64,000 nt of DNA from M3007 sp031425155. GTDB taxonomy: Bacteria; Bacteroidota; Bacteroidia; Chitinophagales; Saprospiraceae. The number at the start of each line of letters is the position of its first letter. Positions within the stretch are counted from its first letter, which is position 1. A program made the translations under genes and the position numbers. Where the stretch lies: positions 90,778 to 154,777 of the forward strand of contig JANPIV010000035.1 in NCBI GenBank assembly GCA_031425155.1, in the 5' to 3' direction. Shown here one piece after another: positions 7,367 to 16,515 of this stretch. Under the pieces are notes generated by a model. It made no database searches and was not told the origin of the DNA. It worked only from the letters and a program-made list of their open reading frames with translations.

Positions 7367-8716
7367 TTTCCCCTTTTTCTCCGCCTGCCCACTCACCTCC
7401 TGGTACAAGTCTGGGGGGAAGCCATTCAGAATACGCCAGAGTTCGTACCAGAGCGGCACGTTGTGCAGCAAAGCGATACCGTGTGCACCACCACCCGGTT
7501 GCAGAGCCGTGGGCCAGGGCGCATCCTGGCTATCGGGCGACACCAGCACCCGAAACTTACCATTGGCACTGATATTCCGGTCCATGGCTACAATGCGCCC
7601 GCTGAAAGAACCCAGTGATACGCCCGGCCAGCCGCTGAAAAAGAAGGCCGGCCAACCATCGAACAGAAAACGGACGGGCCGCCCGACTTGCAACAGCGGC
7701 AGATCCAAAGGCTTAACATACATTTCTACGGCTAATTGATAATCAGCTGGTTGGATACTCACCACGGCGTCGCCCTCCTTGATGATCTCGCCGATACCGG
7801 GCTTCATGGCCTGCACGATGTAGCCATCCTGCGGAGCAGTGATATAATAGAAAACAGCGCGGCGGGCATAGTTTTCCCGTTCGATCTGCAATTTATTGAC
7901 CGAACCCGTGGCTTCATACTGGTCGGAAAGGGTGCTGAAACGGTCGCTCTGGGTTTTGGCGATTTTGTTGGCGAACTCATTTTGCGCCAACACCAGATCG
8001 GTCTGGTAGAGATTCAGGTCATTGCGGGCACTCAGGAATTTATTCTCGGCACTGACCATTTTAGCCTGCGTTTCCTGGATTTTCAGGCGTTTTTCTTCCA
8101 ATTCCGTGAGCGACTTCAAGCCTTTATCATACAAGGCCTGGGTGCCGCCCAATTGACGTTGGGCCACTACCAAATCCAGTTTCACCCGCTCAAACTCAAT
8201 GCTGTCGCTCTGCGTTTTCAGGCGGGCCTGCTGAATCTTGGTGCGCGTCTGCTGGATTTTATTGTCCAGTTCGCGTTTCATGGCCGCCATCTGATTATCC
8301 AAAGCCTCCACTTTGCCACCGTAAGAGGCAATAGAGCCCTGTTTGGCAGCCACCTGATTACCCATTCGGTCCACCAGTGCGGGGTCGAAATAGTCGGCTT
8401 TTACCTCCGATAAATGCACGATGGTATCGCCCTTGCGCACGGCCTGGCCTTCGGTGACATACCAATGTTCGATGCGCCCGGCGATGGTGGCGTGGATGGT
8501 CTGCGGACGCTGTTCGGGGCGCAGGGTGGTGACCTTGCCGTTGGCCCGCACATTTTGCGTCCAGGGCAGGAACATAAATATCAGAAAAACTACCAGCAGC
8601 ACCACCAGCAGGTTCCGAAAAGACAGATGCCAGCGCGGCAAGCGATTTTCGAGCGGCGATTGCAAGGCCTGCCACTCGCCGTCTGGCTGAATTTTATTAT
8701 CAGAAATGTTGAGCAT
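7364..8716 (-). CDS. HlyD-family membrane fusion (periplasmic adaptor) protein
   Basis: I place the start at the ATG at 8716 (MLNISDNKIQ), giving 450 residues; a TTG four codons upstream is less likely. A single membrane helix (LLVVLLVVFLIFMFLPW, about residues 36-52) is followed by the first half of a lipoyl/barrel-sandwich domain (TIHATIAGRIEHWYVTEGQAV), a long coiled coil (about 120-270), and the second half (AVFYYITAPQDGYIVQAMKPG), then a beta-barrel. These adaptors link the inner-membrane ABC transporter to the TolC channel. It lies 37 bases after the ABC gene and upstream of tolC, so all three are very likely one transcript and one machine. Confidence 0.88.
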   Translation of the reverse strand: MLNISDNKIQPDGEWQALQSPLENRLPRWHLSFRNLLVVLLVVFLIFMFLPWTQNVRANGKVTTLRPEQRPQTIHATIAGRIEHWYVTEGQAVRKGDTIVHLSEVKADYFDPALVDRMGNQVAAKQGSIASYGGKVEALDNQMAAMKRELDNKIQQTRTKIQQARLKTQSDSIEFERVKLDLVVAQRQLGGTQALYDKGLKSLTELEEKRLKIQETQAKMVSAENKFLSARNDLNLYQTDLVLAQNEFANKIAKTQSDRFSTLSDQYEATGSVNKLQIERENYARRAVFYYITAPQDGYIVQAMKPGIGEIIKEGDAVVSIQPADYQLAVEMYVKPLDLPLLQVGRPVRFLFDGWPAFFFSGWPGVSLGSFSGRIVAMDRNISANGKFRVLVSPDSQDAPWPTALQPGGGAHGIALLHNVPLWYELWRILNGFPPDLYQEVSGQAEKKGK

Positions 8717-8720
8717 ATTG

Positions 8721-8740
8721 TTAACCAATTAACTAACAAT
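8721..8740. repeat. AACCAATTAACTAAC word repeat before the HlyD gene
   Basis: The plus strand reads TTAACCAATTAACTAACAAT between the ABC stop codon and the HlyD start. It is the same word family as at 41158-41194 and 46226-46288, here on the opposite strand relative to the gene. Confidence 0.4.
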
Positions 8741-8753
8741 CAATAAATTATCC

Positions 8754-10526
8754 CTACTCCGCTGGCTCGTCATTCCAGGTGCTGTTCTCAATATTGGTAC
8801 GGAAAATCCGCTCGTAGTGCCGCGTTTTTTGCAGCTCATCAAACGTACCGTCGAAGACAATGCCCCCGTCTTGCATCACCAGCACCCGGTCGCACATAGA
8901 CGCCAGAAGCGGGTCTTCGGTGACGCTCACCATAGTCCACGGATGGCTGCGGTCGGTCAGAAAACGGGCAATACGCAGGCGGTCCCGGAAGTTGAGGTTG
9001 CCCAGCGGTTCCTCCAAAGCCAGCAGTTTGGGGTTGCCTGTTACAGCGCGGGCCACCAGTATTTTGGTAATAATGCTACGCGGTATGTTTTTGCCTCCTG
9101 GCTGGAGCAAGGTTTCGAGGCCTTGCGATTCGTGGCGCATATAGTCATTCAGCCCTACTTCCTCGATGATTTGCAGCACTTTTTGCAAACTTACATCCTC
9201 CCGCCCCAAGGTAATATTCTCGCGCAACGTCCCCCGGAAAATGTCCTCCTGGGAAGAAAGGTCGCCGATATATTGGCGCATACTGCGGAGGTGCAGACTT
9301 GGTTTAGGCAGACCATTGAAAAGCAGCGAGCCGGTGAAATTCAGCCGGAGCAGCGAAATCAGCTGCATGAGGGTGCTTTTGCCGGAACGATTGTAGCCGG
9401 CAATGGCCAACCGCTCGCCCGCCTTTATGGTCAGGTTCAGATTTTTCAAAACCGGCATTTCGCTGTCCTCGTATTGGTAGGACAGATCACGCAGTTCTAC
9501 TTCCAAAGGGCCGCTCGTACAAAATTCCTCGGCCCGAATCCCTCCCGAACGCTCCAGCGGCAAGTCAGTGACCTGACCGATTTTTTCGGTGGCGGTGAGT
9601 ACATCGTAGCCCGTTTCGTGCAGCAGGATCAGTTTCTCGACCGACTCAATGACGTATAACACCAGGATTTCGGCAGCCACAAATTGACCAATATTCAATT
9701 CATTTTGTACCACCAACAGGCTGCCCAGAATCAAAAAACCACTCAATGTCAGCACCCTAAAGAGGACACTGCCAGCGAACTGGCGCACCAGGATAAACCA
9801 GTGTTTGGCCCGTGCCTGCAGGTAAGCTACGGTGAGCGTATCGGTCTGCTGGAGCGGCAAACGGCTTTCGCCAGCCAGTTTGAAAGTAGCCGCCACGCGC
9901 CCCACTTCCTCCAGCCAGTAGGCAAGTTGGTACTTATATTTTGATTCGTACAGACTGGTCTTGATGCCCAGTGGTGCCGTCCAGTAGAAAAAAATGGCCA
10001 GCAAACCCAGCAACAGAATAGAAGACGTGACAAACGTAGGATGGTAGAGCGACAGCAGCAGCAGGCTGAATACGATCTGCAAAATAGACGTGCTGCCTTC
10101 GATCAGCAATTTGGGCAGGCCTTTTTGCAGGGTCAGCGTATCGAAGAACCGATTCACGAGTTCGGGAATATGCTCGCGGCGCAGCTGCTCCAGGTGCAGA
10201 CGCGGAAGGCGCGCCGCGAATTCGAGGGCAGCATCGGTGAAAAGGTGGCGCTGCATATATTCCATGATGGAAAGTTGCATGATCCGCAACACGCCAACCA
10301 GCAAGGCTCCTACGATCACAAACAGCGTGAGGACGCCCCAGGATGCGTTAATGCCCCCACCGGCGATCTGGCCAATGATGGCCTGGATGCCCAGCGGTAG
10401 TGACAGATTGATGAGACCCACCACGATGGCGTAGAGTATAATATACCGAATTTCGCGACGGTATTGGCCCAGCAATCGGAGCAGGCGCTGCATCGGCGTC
10501 AGAGTAGAAGTATTGTTTTCCGGCAT
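8754..10526 (-). CDS. ABC transporter, fused permease/ATPase with degenerate nucleotide-binding motifs
   Basis: A 590-residue half-transporter: membrane domain at about 25-305 (helices near 28-50, 64-85, 145-185, 250-295) and a nucleotide-binding domain at about 340-565. Walker A is intact (GYNRSGKST, 377-385). The signature segment is LQPGGKN at 474-480 instead of LSGGQ. Walker B is LLALEE (501-506), with Glu505 where Asp is normal, the second Glu kept. The H-loop position is SVTEDP with Glu537 instead of His. No C39 peptidase domain is present. It heads an operon with HlyD and TolC proteins, so it should power type I secretion or efflux of an unidentified substrate. The motif losses suggest reduced or unusual ATPase chemistry. 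Confidence 0.87.
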   Translation of the reverse strand: MPENNTSTLTPMQRLLRLLGQYRREIRYIILYAIVVGLINLSLPLGIQAIIGQIAGGGINASWGVLTLFVIVGALLVGVLRIMQLSIMEYMQRHLFTDAALEFAARLPRLHLEQLRREHIPELVNRFFDTLTLQKGLPKLLIEGSTSILQIVFSLLLLSLYHPTFVTSSILLLGLLAIFFYWTAPLGIKTSLYESKYKYQLAYWLEEVGRVAATFKLAGESRLPLQQTDTLTVAYLQARAKHWFILVRQFAGSVLFRVLTLSGFLILGSLLVVQNELNIGQFVAAEILVLYVIESVEKLILLHETGYDVLTATEKIGQVTDLPLERSGGIRAEEFCTSGPLEVELRDLSYQYEDSEMPVLKNLNLTIKAGERLAIAGYNRSGKSTLMQLISLLRLNFTGSLLFNGLPKPSLHLRSMRQYIGDLSSQEDIFRGTLRENITLGREDVSLQKVLQIIEEVGLNDYMRHESQGLETLLQPGGKNIPRSIITKILVARAVTGNPKLLALEEPLGNLNFRDRLRIARFLTDRSHPWTMVSVTEDPLLASMCDRVLVMQDGGIVFDGTFDELQKTRHYERIFRTNIENSTWNDEPAE

Positions 10527-10639
10527 TGTCGCAAGGGTGGCTCGGTGAAATGGCGGTTAAAAAAGCCGCTGTAATTCTGGCAAACAGGCTATGATAATTC
10601 ATTTTCCGGCAGATTGTTCAGACAATGGGAAATAAGATT

Positions 10640-10738
10640 AATGTGGCCAATAGGAAAATAATGTGGTCAATGTGGAGGTAATGTGGTCAATGGGAGCACG
10701 TTACACCTATTGTCCACATTCATCTCATTGGCCACATT
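10640..10738. repeat. Degenerate ATGTGGTCAAT word repeat upstream of the ABC operon
   Basis: Three direct copies of ATGTGG[T/C]CAAT and two inverted copies (ATTGTCCACATT, ATTGGCCACATT) fill the space between the helical-repeat gene and the ABC gene. In the sense direction of the operon the word is CATTGACCACATT. The same word occurs at 28160-28195 upstream of the carbamoylputrescine amidase gene. Confidence 0.6.
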
Positions 10739-12150
10739 TATTTGCCAACGCCCAGTTTTTCCAGCAACCATTCCCGTTCTGCCACCGCTTTTACGGCCTG
10801 GATTTGCGTAGCCAACTGTCGCCGGACTGTTACGCGTTTGTCGGTCACCCGAATCACTTTTTGGGTAAATTTCACCAGATTCAAATAACTGTCGCGGTGA
10901 TAGCCCAGGTCTTTTTGCCGTCTTAAATAGGCCTTAAAACTATCGAGCAGACTGGCCAGCACCGACCATTCGCCCAGTTCGTAATAACCTTTTAGCAACA
11001 TCCGCCGCACGTCGAGATTGATGAATACCTCCGAAAATTCCACGGTGCGCAGTAGTTCGAGCACCCTGCTGTGTTCTCCGGCGCGGTAGTGGAAAATGGC
11101 GAGGTTGTAACGAAAAATATTGTCGCGGTCGTTGGGCGACAGGTAGGGCCGATATTGTTCCAGAAAAGTGTAGGCCCAATCGCGCTCGCCGGTCACCTGG
11201 GCCAGGAGGTGAATGTTGTTGTACGTGTATTTGGGCAGTACGCCATTTTCGAGCAGAATGCCACGCGCCAGCGCATCACGATAAAGATTTAAGGCAATTT
11301 GCGCATATTCCCGTTCGCCCCGGTTCTGGCGGCGGATGCAGAAATTGATGGCGGCCATGTACAGATCGCGGCTTTCGGCGGGCGGAAAAAGATCGGGATG
11401 GGCCGTCAGCAAGGTGGTGGCCTGCCGAAAGGCGGCCACATCGTCAGGGTTTTGCAGGGCGCGGAGACTATAACCCAGCAGGGCCAGGGCCGGTTGGTCG
11501 GACGTAGCTAAGGTGGCCGCTTCTTTTACTGCTTCGATCAAGGTCAAACCATACTCGGTATGGCTGCCCAAAGAGCGCAAGGCGTGTGCGGTGCAGGCCC
11601 AGCGCAGGTTTTCCAGCAGAAAAAACTGGCCGAGCGCATCCACCGTGGCTTGCAGGTTGGTGGCTCCGTCGCGCCGCTGGATGATGCGCTGACTGAAAAT
11701 TTCATTTTGTAATTGATAATGAAATAAATGCCAGCCCGCATGGCGATGTGGCGAGGTAGCATGCTCTTTTTCAAGCAGTTGCGTATCCCGTTCAAACAAT
11801 TGCGTCAGTCCGCGCCGCCGAAAAGCCCGCACCCGATAGAGCCGTTCGGCGAGTCCGTCGCGCTGCATTTCCACGAGCGCGAGGTATTGCTCCAGGCGTT
11901 CGGTGAGGTAGGCGAAGAGGTGGTTCAGAGTCAGATTGTGATAGACTTGTCCGGGAAAAATTTGCACGAAAACCGCCTCTTTTGACAAAATGGCCAAAGT
12001 TTCGCGGTGCTGTTCGCGCACCAGCAGATCGAACAAGGCCAGCACATCCGCGCGGCTGTTGAAGAAGGGCGATTGCAGGAATTTGCGCACGGCAGGCTGC
12101 TCGGCGGGCGGAATGGCTTGAAATATCTGGAGTAAAAAAGTGGAGTACAT
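10738..12150 (-). CDS. Helical-repeat protein of unknown function (paralogue of the gene at 55640)
   Basis: A 470-residue, largely alpha-helical cytoplasmic protein without signal peptide or membrane segment. It is clearly related along its length to the 482-residue protein at 55640-57088. Shared blocks include RDLY..A.N.CIRR.N, LYR..L.RG..LENG.L.K.TY.N, RDNIF.YNLA.F and YHR..YLNLV.F near the C-terminus. The regular helix spacing suggests TPR-like repeats from about residue 230 on. I do not recognise a named family; it looks lineage-specific. It is transcribed toward the ABC operon and may share its transcript, but the 210-base spacer full of word repeats argues for separate control. Confidence 0.75.
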   Translation of the reverse strand: MYSTFLLQIFQAIPPAEQPAVRKFLQSPFFNSRADVLALFDLLVREQHRETLAILSKEAVFVQIFPGQVYHNLTLNHLFAYLTERLEQYLALVEMQRDGLAERLYRVRAFRRRGLTQLFERDTQLLEKEHATSPHRHAGWHLFHYQLQNEIFSQRIIQRRDGATNLQATVDALGQFFLLENLRWACTAHALRSLGSHTEYGLTLIEAVKEAATLATSDQPALALLGYSLRALQNPDDVAAFRQATTLLTAHPDLFPPAESRDLYMAAINFCIRRQNRGEREYAQIALNLYRDALARGILLENGVLPKYTYNNIHLLAQVTGERDWAYTFLEQYRPYLSPNDRDNIFRYNLAIFHYRAGEHSRVLELLRTVEFSEVFINLDVRRMLLKGYYELGEWSVLASLLDSFKAYLRRQKDLGYHRDSYLNLVKFTQKVIRVTDKRVTVRRQLATQIQAVKAVAEREWLLEKLGVGK

Positions 12151-12260
12151 TTTCGATAATTGGCAAAAAGTGTTCCGGTTTTGGAAGAGGTAACAGGCGG
12201 AGTAAGGTTTGTTTTTTAAAGATAATTTCTAATAAAAAATAGATATTTCTAATGAAGTAC

Positions 12261-12293
12261 AAACCTATGAGGTTTTAAAAACCGCACAGGTTT
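12261..12293. repeat. Palindromic AAACCTATGAGGTTTT hairpin
   Basis: AAACCTATGAGGTTTT is followed by its near-perfect complement ending CGCACAGGTTT. This type of AACCT..AGGTT palindrome is familiar from Bacteroidota intergenic regions. It sits in the 230-base divergent space between 12150 and 12380. Confidence 0.55.
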
Positions 12294-12379
12294 ATGGATC
12301 ATGCACTCGATAATCCATAAATTCTGTTCCCGAAAAGACGATCCAGATAGCCCCATCTTTGGCAGAAATATTAACCGCC

Positions 12380-15268
12380 ATGAACAGGACATTTTCTTTT
12401 GCTCGTTTTTACCGCCTTTTGGGGCTGGGCTTGTTGTTTTTTATTGGCATTTTTCCCGCTGCCTGGGCACAGGGATTTTTTACCACTACCAGTCATGGTT
12501 ATCAAACCCATGACACCCGTTTTGAGATATTATCGGATGGCTATTTACTAAAGAACTCTTTCACCACATTGGCAGATGGCGCGTTCTTCTTTGGTAATTT
12601 GCACCTGAATAGTGCTGGTGAAGAAATCGCCTGGGATTCTATTGTTTTAGGGACTGGCGTTATGGGCCCTAGTTATATTTGGCTGCCAGACAACGATTTT
12701 CTGGAATTTTCCTACAGCCTGAGCGGCCTGAGTTTAAAAATACAGAAATTACACCCAGATGGCACCGTGGCCTGGGCCTATCCGCCTGCTTCGGTTTTGG
12801 ATAAAGAATATATAGATGAGGCCAGGCAGAACACAGCGGGCGAAATCTTTTTGGCAAGCGTACAAGACAGTGCAGGGCCTGCTATCGGTGCCCAAAACTT
12901 CCTTTTACGCAAGTTTGACAATACTGGCAATCTGCTGTGGACGCTATCGCGCCCACTGTACGATACTGTTTCTATAAGTTCAAATATCTTTCCTACCAAC
13001 GATGGCGGCTGTATATATAACGGTTACCATTATTTCCCTAATAGCCCATTTATTGTTACCTTAAACAAGGTCTCTGCTACTGGTCAGATAGTCTGGGAAG
13101 ATACTATTGATTTTTTTACTACACATCTGCAAGAAAACGAACAAGGCGATATTTTCAGCTGTGAAAAACATGAAAATCCACAGCAACAGCACGATACTCT
13201 AAAATTAGAAAAACGCAATTCTGTGGGCGAAATCGTTTGGACGAAGAACCTCGAAGTACTTTTCCAAAGATTTATGCTCTATCCTATGTGGTTAACATTG
13301 GCAAATAATGGTAATGTATTAATAATTGGTAGCGAATATGCAGATGACGGGCAAAATAAAATATTTCTTGCCAATTTTAGTACGGATGGTAATCTGCTTT
13401 GGAAAAGGTATTATCCATTGTTATCCGTAAACAATGGAAGTGATATAGACATTACCGGGGCGATGGCCACCCCAGACAATGGGTTTATCATAGCTGGCTC
13501 ATTACACGAAACTAGAGAAGTCTTCGTCCTAAAAATAGACGCCAATGGCAACATCTATCCCGGCCAAATCTCCGGCCAACTTGCTCTCGATGCCAACGTC
13601 AACTGCCTCAACGATTCCTCCGAACAAGCCCTCGCCAACTGGAAAGTCCAACTGCTGAGTGATAATTATTCTTTATATACTACCACAGATAGCAGTGGCT
13701 ACTACGAAATACAGGATGTACCCGGCGATGATTATTTGCTCTCTGCGGTCACTTCTTCCAACTTGTGGGAATCTTGCCTGGGCGAGGTTCCAGTCGCTAT
13801 TCCTGATACCGGCTCGCTGGCCCTTGTGCAAGACCTGCCCATCCAAATCGTGGCCGATTGTCCTTTTATGACTATTGATATTGCCACGCCCGCGCTACGC
13901 CGCTGTTTTTCTAATAATTATAGTGTACATTATTGTAACAATGGCACGATTGCCGCCGATAGTGCTTCTGTGCAAATCATTCTCGATCCATTTTTGGATT
14001 TTACCACGGCTAGTATTCCTTACACCCAACAGGACGACACGCTGTGTTTCTCCCTCGGCTCGGTTCCTTCGCTCGAATGCGGCGATTTTAATTTTACTGT
14101 TACCGTAAATTGTGATTCCGCGCAACTCGGCCAAACCCTCTGCGTGAGTGCCCATATTTTCCCGGATAGCATTTGCCATCCATCGGCCAACTGGACGGGT
14201 GCGCTGCTCGAAGGTTCCGGCTTCTGTGCGGGCGATAGTGTGCGTTTTCAACTGCGCAATATCGGCGTGGCCCCCACCAGCAGCGGCCTGAATTTCATCA
14301 TCGCCGACGATCATGTTATTATGCTCCAACAGCCCTTGCCTACCCTGCTGCCCAACGATATTCACAACGTGGTCCTTCCCGCCGATGGCTCCACCTGGCG
14401 GCTCTTGGCCGACCAGGAACCCAACGCGCCAGGCATGGAAATGCCGTCCATTGGCGTGGAAGGCTGCGGTACCAGTGGGCCTCCAAACTGGGGTTTCTTC
14501 CTGCAATTTGCCAACCGCGATGGTAACCCTTTCACCGACAATGATTGCCGGGAAGTAGTTGGCTCCTACGACCCCAACGATAAACAAGCCTTCCCCATCG
14601 GTCTTGATAATCAGCATTTTATCGAACGAAACACGCCGCTTGACTACCAAATTCGTTTCCAGAATACCGGCACCGATACGGCTTTCACGGTCGTCGTCAA
14701 AGACACCCTTTCCGCCTGGCTCGATCCGGCCACCGTGCGTCCCGGCGCGGCCAGTCACCCCTACACCTGGTCGCTTTCCGGCGCGGGCATCCTGACTTTT
14801 ACTTTCGACCATATTCTCTTGCCCGACTCGAACGTAAATGAGGTTGCTTCCCACGGCTTTACCCAGTTCAGCATTGCCCAACGCCCGGACAATCCTTTCG
14901 GCGCAGTTGTAGAAAACCGGGCCGGTATTTACTTTGATTTTAATGCACCCATAATGACTAATACGGTCTGGCATACCATCAGTCCTGACTTCAAACCAAC
15001 CCCTACGCACGAGCCAAAAGCACCAGTCGCCACCCTGCAAGTCTGGCCAAATCCGGCTGATGAGGTGACGCGTATTTGGGCAGAGCGACATTTTAAAGCC
15101 GGGCAGCAAATAGTGTTACGTAATATCTCGGGCAGCGTTGTACGGGAAATAGCCGTGCAGGGCCAAATCGTGGAGCTGCAACGGGCGGGCCTACCCAAGG
15201 GATTGTATTTTCTGGAGTGGCGGGATAAAAGCGGCGTGATTGGTGTAGGAAAGGTGGTGTGGGAATAA
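12380..15268 (+). CDS. Large secreted T9SS type A protein with beta-propeller-like N-terminus
   Basis: I choose the ATG at 12380 (MNRTFSFARFYRL) because a signal peptide follows directly (to AAWAQG); an ATG seven codons earlier is in frame. The 962-residue product has an N-terminal half (about 40-410) of repeated blade-like units of the type GNLLW and GEIVW, an SdrD/Cna-B-like domain (GQLALDANVNCLND to GDDYLLSAV, about 400-465), then a DUF11-like pair of beta-sandwich domains (about 490-890) containing DPNDKQAFPIG, FQNTGTDTAF and SHPYTWSLSG, and a type A sorting domain (VWPNPADE to GVGKVVWE). Such proteins are exported and anchored by T9SS. The C-terminal half is paralogous to that of the protein at 57265. 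Confidence 0.85.
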   Translation: MNRTFSFARFYRLLGLGLLFFIGIFPAAWAQGFFTTTSHGYQTHDTRFEILSDGYLLKNSFTTLADGAFFFGNLHLNSAGEEIAWDSIVLGTGVMGPSYIWLPDNDFLEFSYSLSGLSLKIQKLHPDGTVAWAYPPASVLDKEYIDEARQNTAGEIFLASVQDSAGPAIGAQNFLLRKFDNTGNLLWTLSRPLYDTVSISSNIFPTNDGGCIYNGYHYFPNSPFIVTLNKVSATGQIVWEDTIDFFTTHLQENEQGDIFSCEKHENPQQQHDTLKLEKRNSVGEIVWTKNLEVLFQRFMLYPMWLTLANNGNVLIIGSEYADDGQNKIFLANFSTDGNLLWKRYYPLLSVNNGSDIDITGAMATPDNGFIIAGSLHETREVFVLKIDANGNIYPGQISGQLALDANVNCLNDSSEQALANWKVQLLSDNYSLYTTTDSSGYYEIQDVPGDDYLLSAVTSSNLWESCLGEVPVAIPDTGSLALVQDLPIQIVADCPFMTIDIATPALRRCFSNNYSVHYCNNGTIAADSASVQIILDPFLDFTTASIPYTQQDDTLCFSLGSVPSLECGDFNFTVTVNCDSAQLGQTLCVSAHIFPDSICHPSANWTGALLEGSGFCAGDSVRFQLRNIGVAPTSSGLNFIIADDHVIMLQQPLPTLLPNDIHNVVLPADGSTWRLLADQEPNAPGMEMPSIGVEGCGTSGPPNWGFFLQFANRDGNPFTDNDCREVVGSYDPNDKQAFPIGLDNQHFIERNTPLDYQIRFQNTGTDTAFTVVVKDTLSAWLDPATVRPGAASHPYTWSLSGAGILTFTFDHILLPDSNVNEVASHGFTQFSIAQRPDNPFGAVVENRAGIYFDFNAPIMTNTVWHTISPDFKPTPTHEPKAPVATLQVWPNPADEVTRIWAERHFKAGQQIVLRNISGSVVREIAVQGQIVELQRAGLPKGLYFLEWRDKSGVIGVGKVVWE

Positions 15269-15316
15269 ACAACGGGCGGTTCAAGGTTGATATTTGGGAA
15301 AATGCTGTCCAACCGC

Positions 15317-16348
15317 CTACCCTACCCGCCGCACATCCACCTCCGCATCCAGTGGAGTACCTTCCAGAATATGCTCCGCAAAATGGGCCGCCCAAAACGG
15401 AGCCAGCAACGCGCCTTTGGTGCCCAAACCATTGAAAATACCCACTCTTGGCAGTGCTGGGTGCCAGCCCAGGAAAGGTCGCCGGTCTTTCACCGTGGGC
15501 CGCACACCTGCTACATGGCCGACTACCTCGAAGGGCACCGCCAGCATAGAACGCAGGTTTTGCAGCAACAAATCGCCTTCGCCTGCGCTGGGATGCAGGT
15601 CGGGAAAATACCATTGGTAGGAAGCACCCGCCCAGAAAAGACCATCGCCAAGCGGCACCAGCAAAGTCGTTTTTTTGAGCATTTCATGAAGTTCGGCAAC
15701 TGGCAGAGTCTCGCTAAAACGGATCAGCAGGGCTTCGCCTTTGGCCACCCGCCAGGGCAGATGCGACCACAGGGGATGATCGGCACTGCGGTAACCATCG
15801 CAAAAAATGACTCGGTCGTATGTGGTGGCCAGTTGTTCAATCTCTTGATAATCAATGTTTTTTTCGATAAAAAAACCGTCTTTTTTAAGTTGCTCGCGAA
15901 AAGCCGATAACAAAGGCACGAACGTCACCCGGGCCGCTTGCCGGATCAGGCCGAAGCGAAAACCGGGCGGTATGAACGCCTGCCAGGCTCCGCCATCCGG
16001 CAATTCGCGCAAAAAATCCACGTAGGCTGACTGGCCACAGCGCAGCGACCAATCGTTGGCCTCTTCCGCTGTGGCCAGCAGCCGCACGATGGGTTGTTCA
16101 TGCCAGATGGATACGCCGAGTGCCTGCTCCAATGCCTGATAAGTCGCCCGCGCCACCGGAAAAAACTCGTCGAAAAGCCATGATTTCACGTAGCGTTTGC
16201 CGGTCACTGGATTGATAATACCGGCAGCCACCGTCGAAGCACTACCCGGCAGATCACCATCGGCAATGGTCACCTCGACGCCACGCTGACGCAGGGTCCA
16301 GGCCAGCAAAGTGCCCGCAATGCCCTGACCGATGATAAAAATCTTCAT
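15317..16348 (-). CDS. FAD-dependent amine/D-amino acid oxidase-like protein (DAO/ThiO-type)
   Basis: A start at the ATG at 16348 gives MKIFIIGQGIAGTLLAWTLR, an N-terminal FAD-binding Rossmann motif (GxGxxG), so the 23 codons upstream in frame are unlikely to be translated. The 343-residue length, the segment RVAKGEALLIRF and the C-terminal GVRPTVKDRRPFLGWHP and FNGLGTKGALLAPF match the DAO family (glycine oxidase/MnmC C-domain-like). It should oxidise an amine or amino acid with FAD; the substrate is unknown. It could be the last gene of the minus-strand series that begins with susC, but a hairpin element lies between it and the DUF2911 gene. Confidence 0.82.
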   Translation of the reverse strand: MKIFIIGQGIAGTLLAWTLRQRGVEVTIADGDLPGSASTVAAGIINPVTGKRYVKSWLFDEFFPVARATYQALEQALGVSIWHEQPIVRLLATAEEANDWSLRCGQSAYVDFLRELPDGGAWQAFIPPGFRFGLIRQAARVTFVPLLSAFREQLKKDGFFIEKNIDYQEIEQLATTYDRVIFCDGYRSADHPLWSHLPWRVAKGEALLIRFSETLPVAELHEMLKKTTLLVPLGDGLFWAGASYQWYFPDLHPSAGEGDLLLQNLRSMLAVPFEVVGHVAGVRPTVKDRRPFLGWHPALPRVGIFNGLGTKGALLAPFWAAHFAEHILEGTPLDAEVDVRRVG

Positions 16349-16353
16349 GGATA

Positions 16354-16387
16354 TTAGGAGACAGGAGTTAGGGGGCAGGAGACAGGA
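16354..16387. repeat. Degenerate AGGAGACAGG word repeat
   Basis: Three degenerate copies of AGGAGACAGGAG (with GGGGGCAGGAG) occupy the leader of the FAD oxidoreductase gene, another case of an intergenic word repeated only locally. Confidence 0.45.
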
Positions 16388-16429
16388 AAAAGGATGGTTA
16401 GGAGAATCTGAATACACTACAATTTTTTT

Positions 16430-16493
16430 GAGGAGGCGAGGATTCGATCAAAGTACTTGATAATCAGGTTATTGATCCAATACTCGCCTCCTC
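16430..16493. repeat. Long hairpin with GAGGAGGCGAG arms
   Basis: A left arm at 16430-16451 (GAGGAGGCGAGGATTCGATC..) pairs with 16472-16493 around a 20-base loop containing TGATAATCAG. No T run follows on either strand in the right place, so it is not a standard terminator. It lies between the DUF2911 gene and the FAD oxidoreductase gene. Confidence 0.55.
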
Positions 16494-16515
16494 AAATCCT
16501 CAAACTTAATTGTGC

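Noticed and set aside
10348..10602. 84-codon minus-strand frame at the start of the ABC gene
   Set aside because: Out of frame with the well-supported ABC transporter start and mostly overlapping it.
13895..15109. 404-codon minus-strand frame antisense to a T9SS gene
   Set aside because: Arg/Gly-rich shadow of a well-supported surface-protein gene with no recognisable motif.
15093..15614. 173-codon minus-strand frame between the T9SS gene and the FAD oxidoreductase
   Set aside because: It overlaps the 3' ends of two genes with clear motifs and reads as proline/arginine-rich noise.
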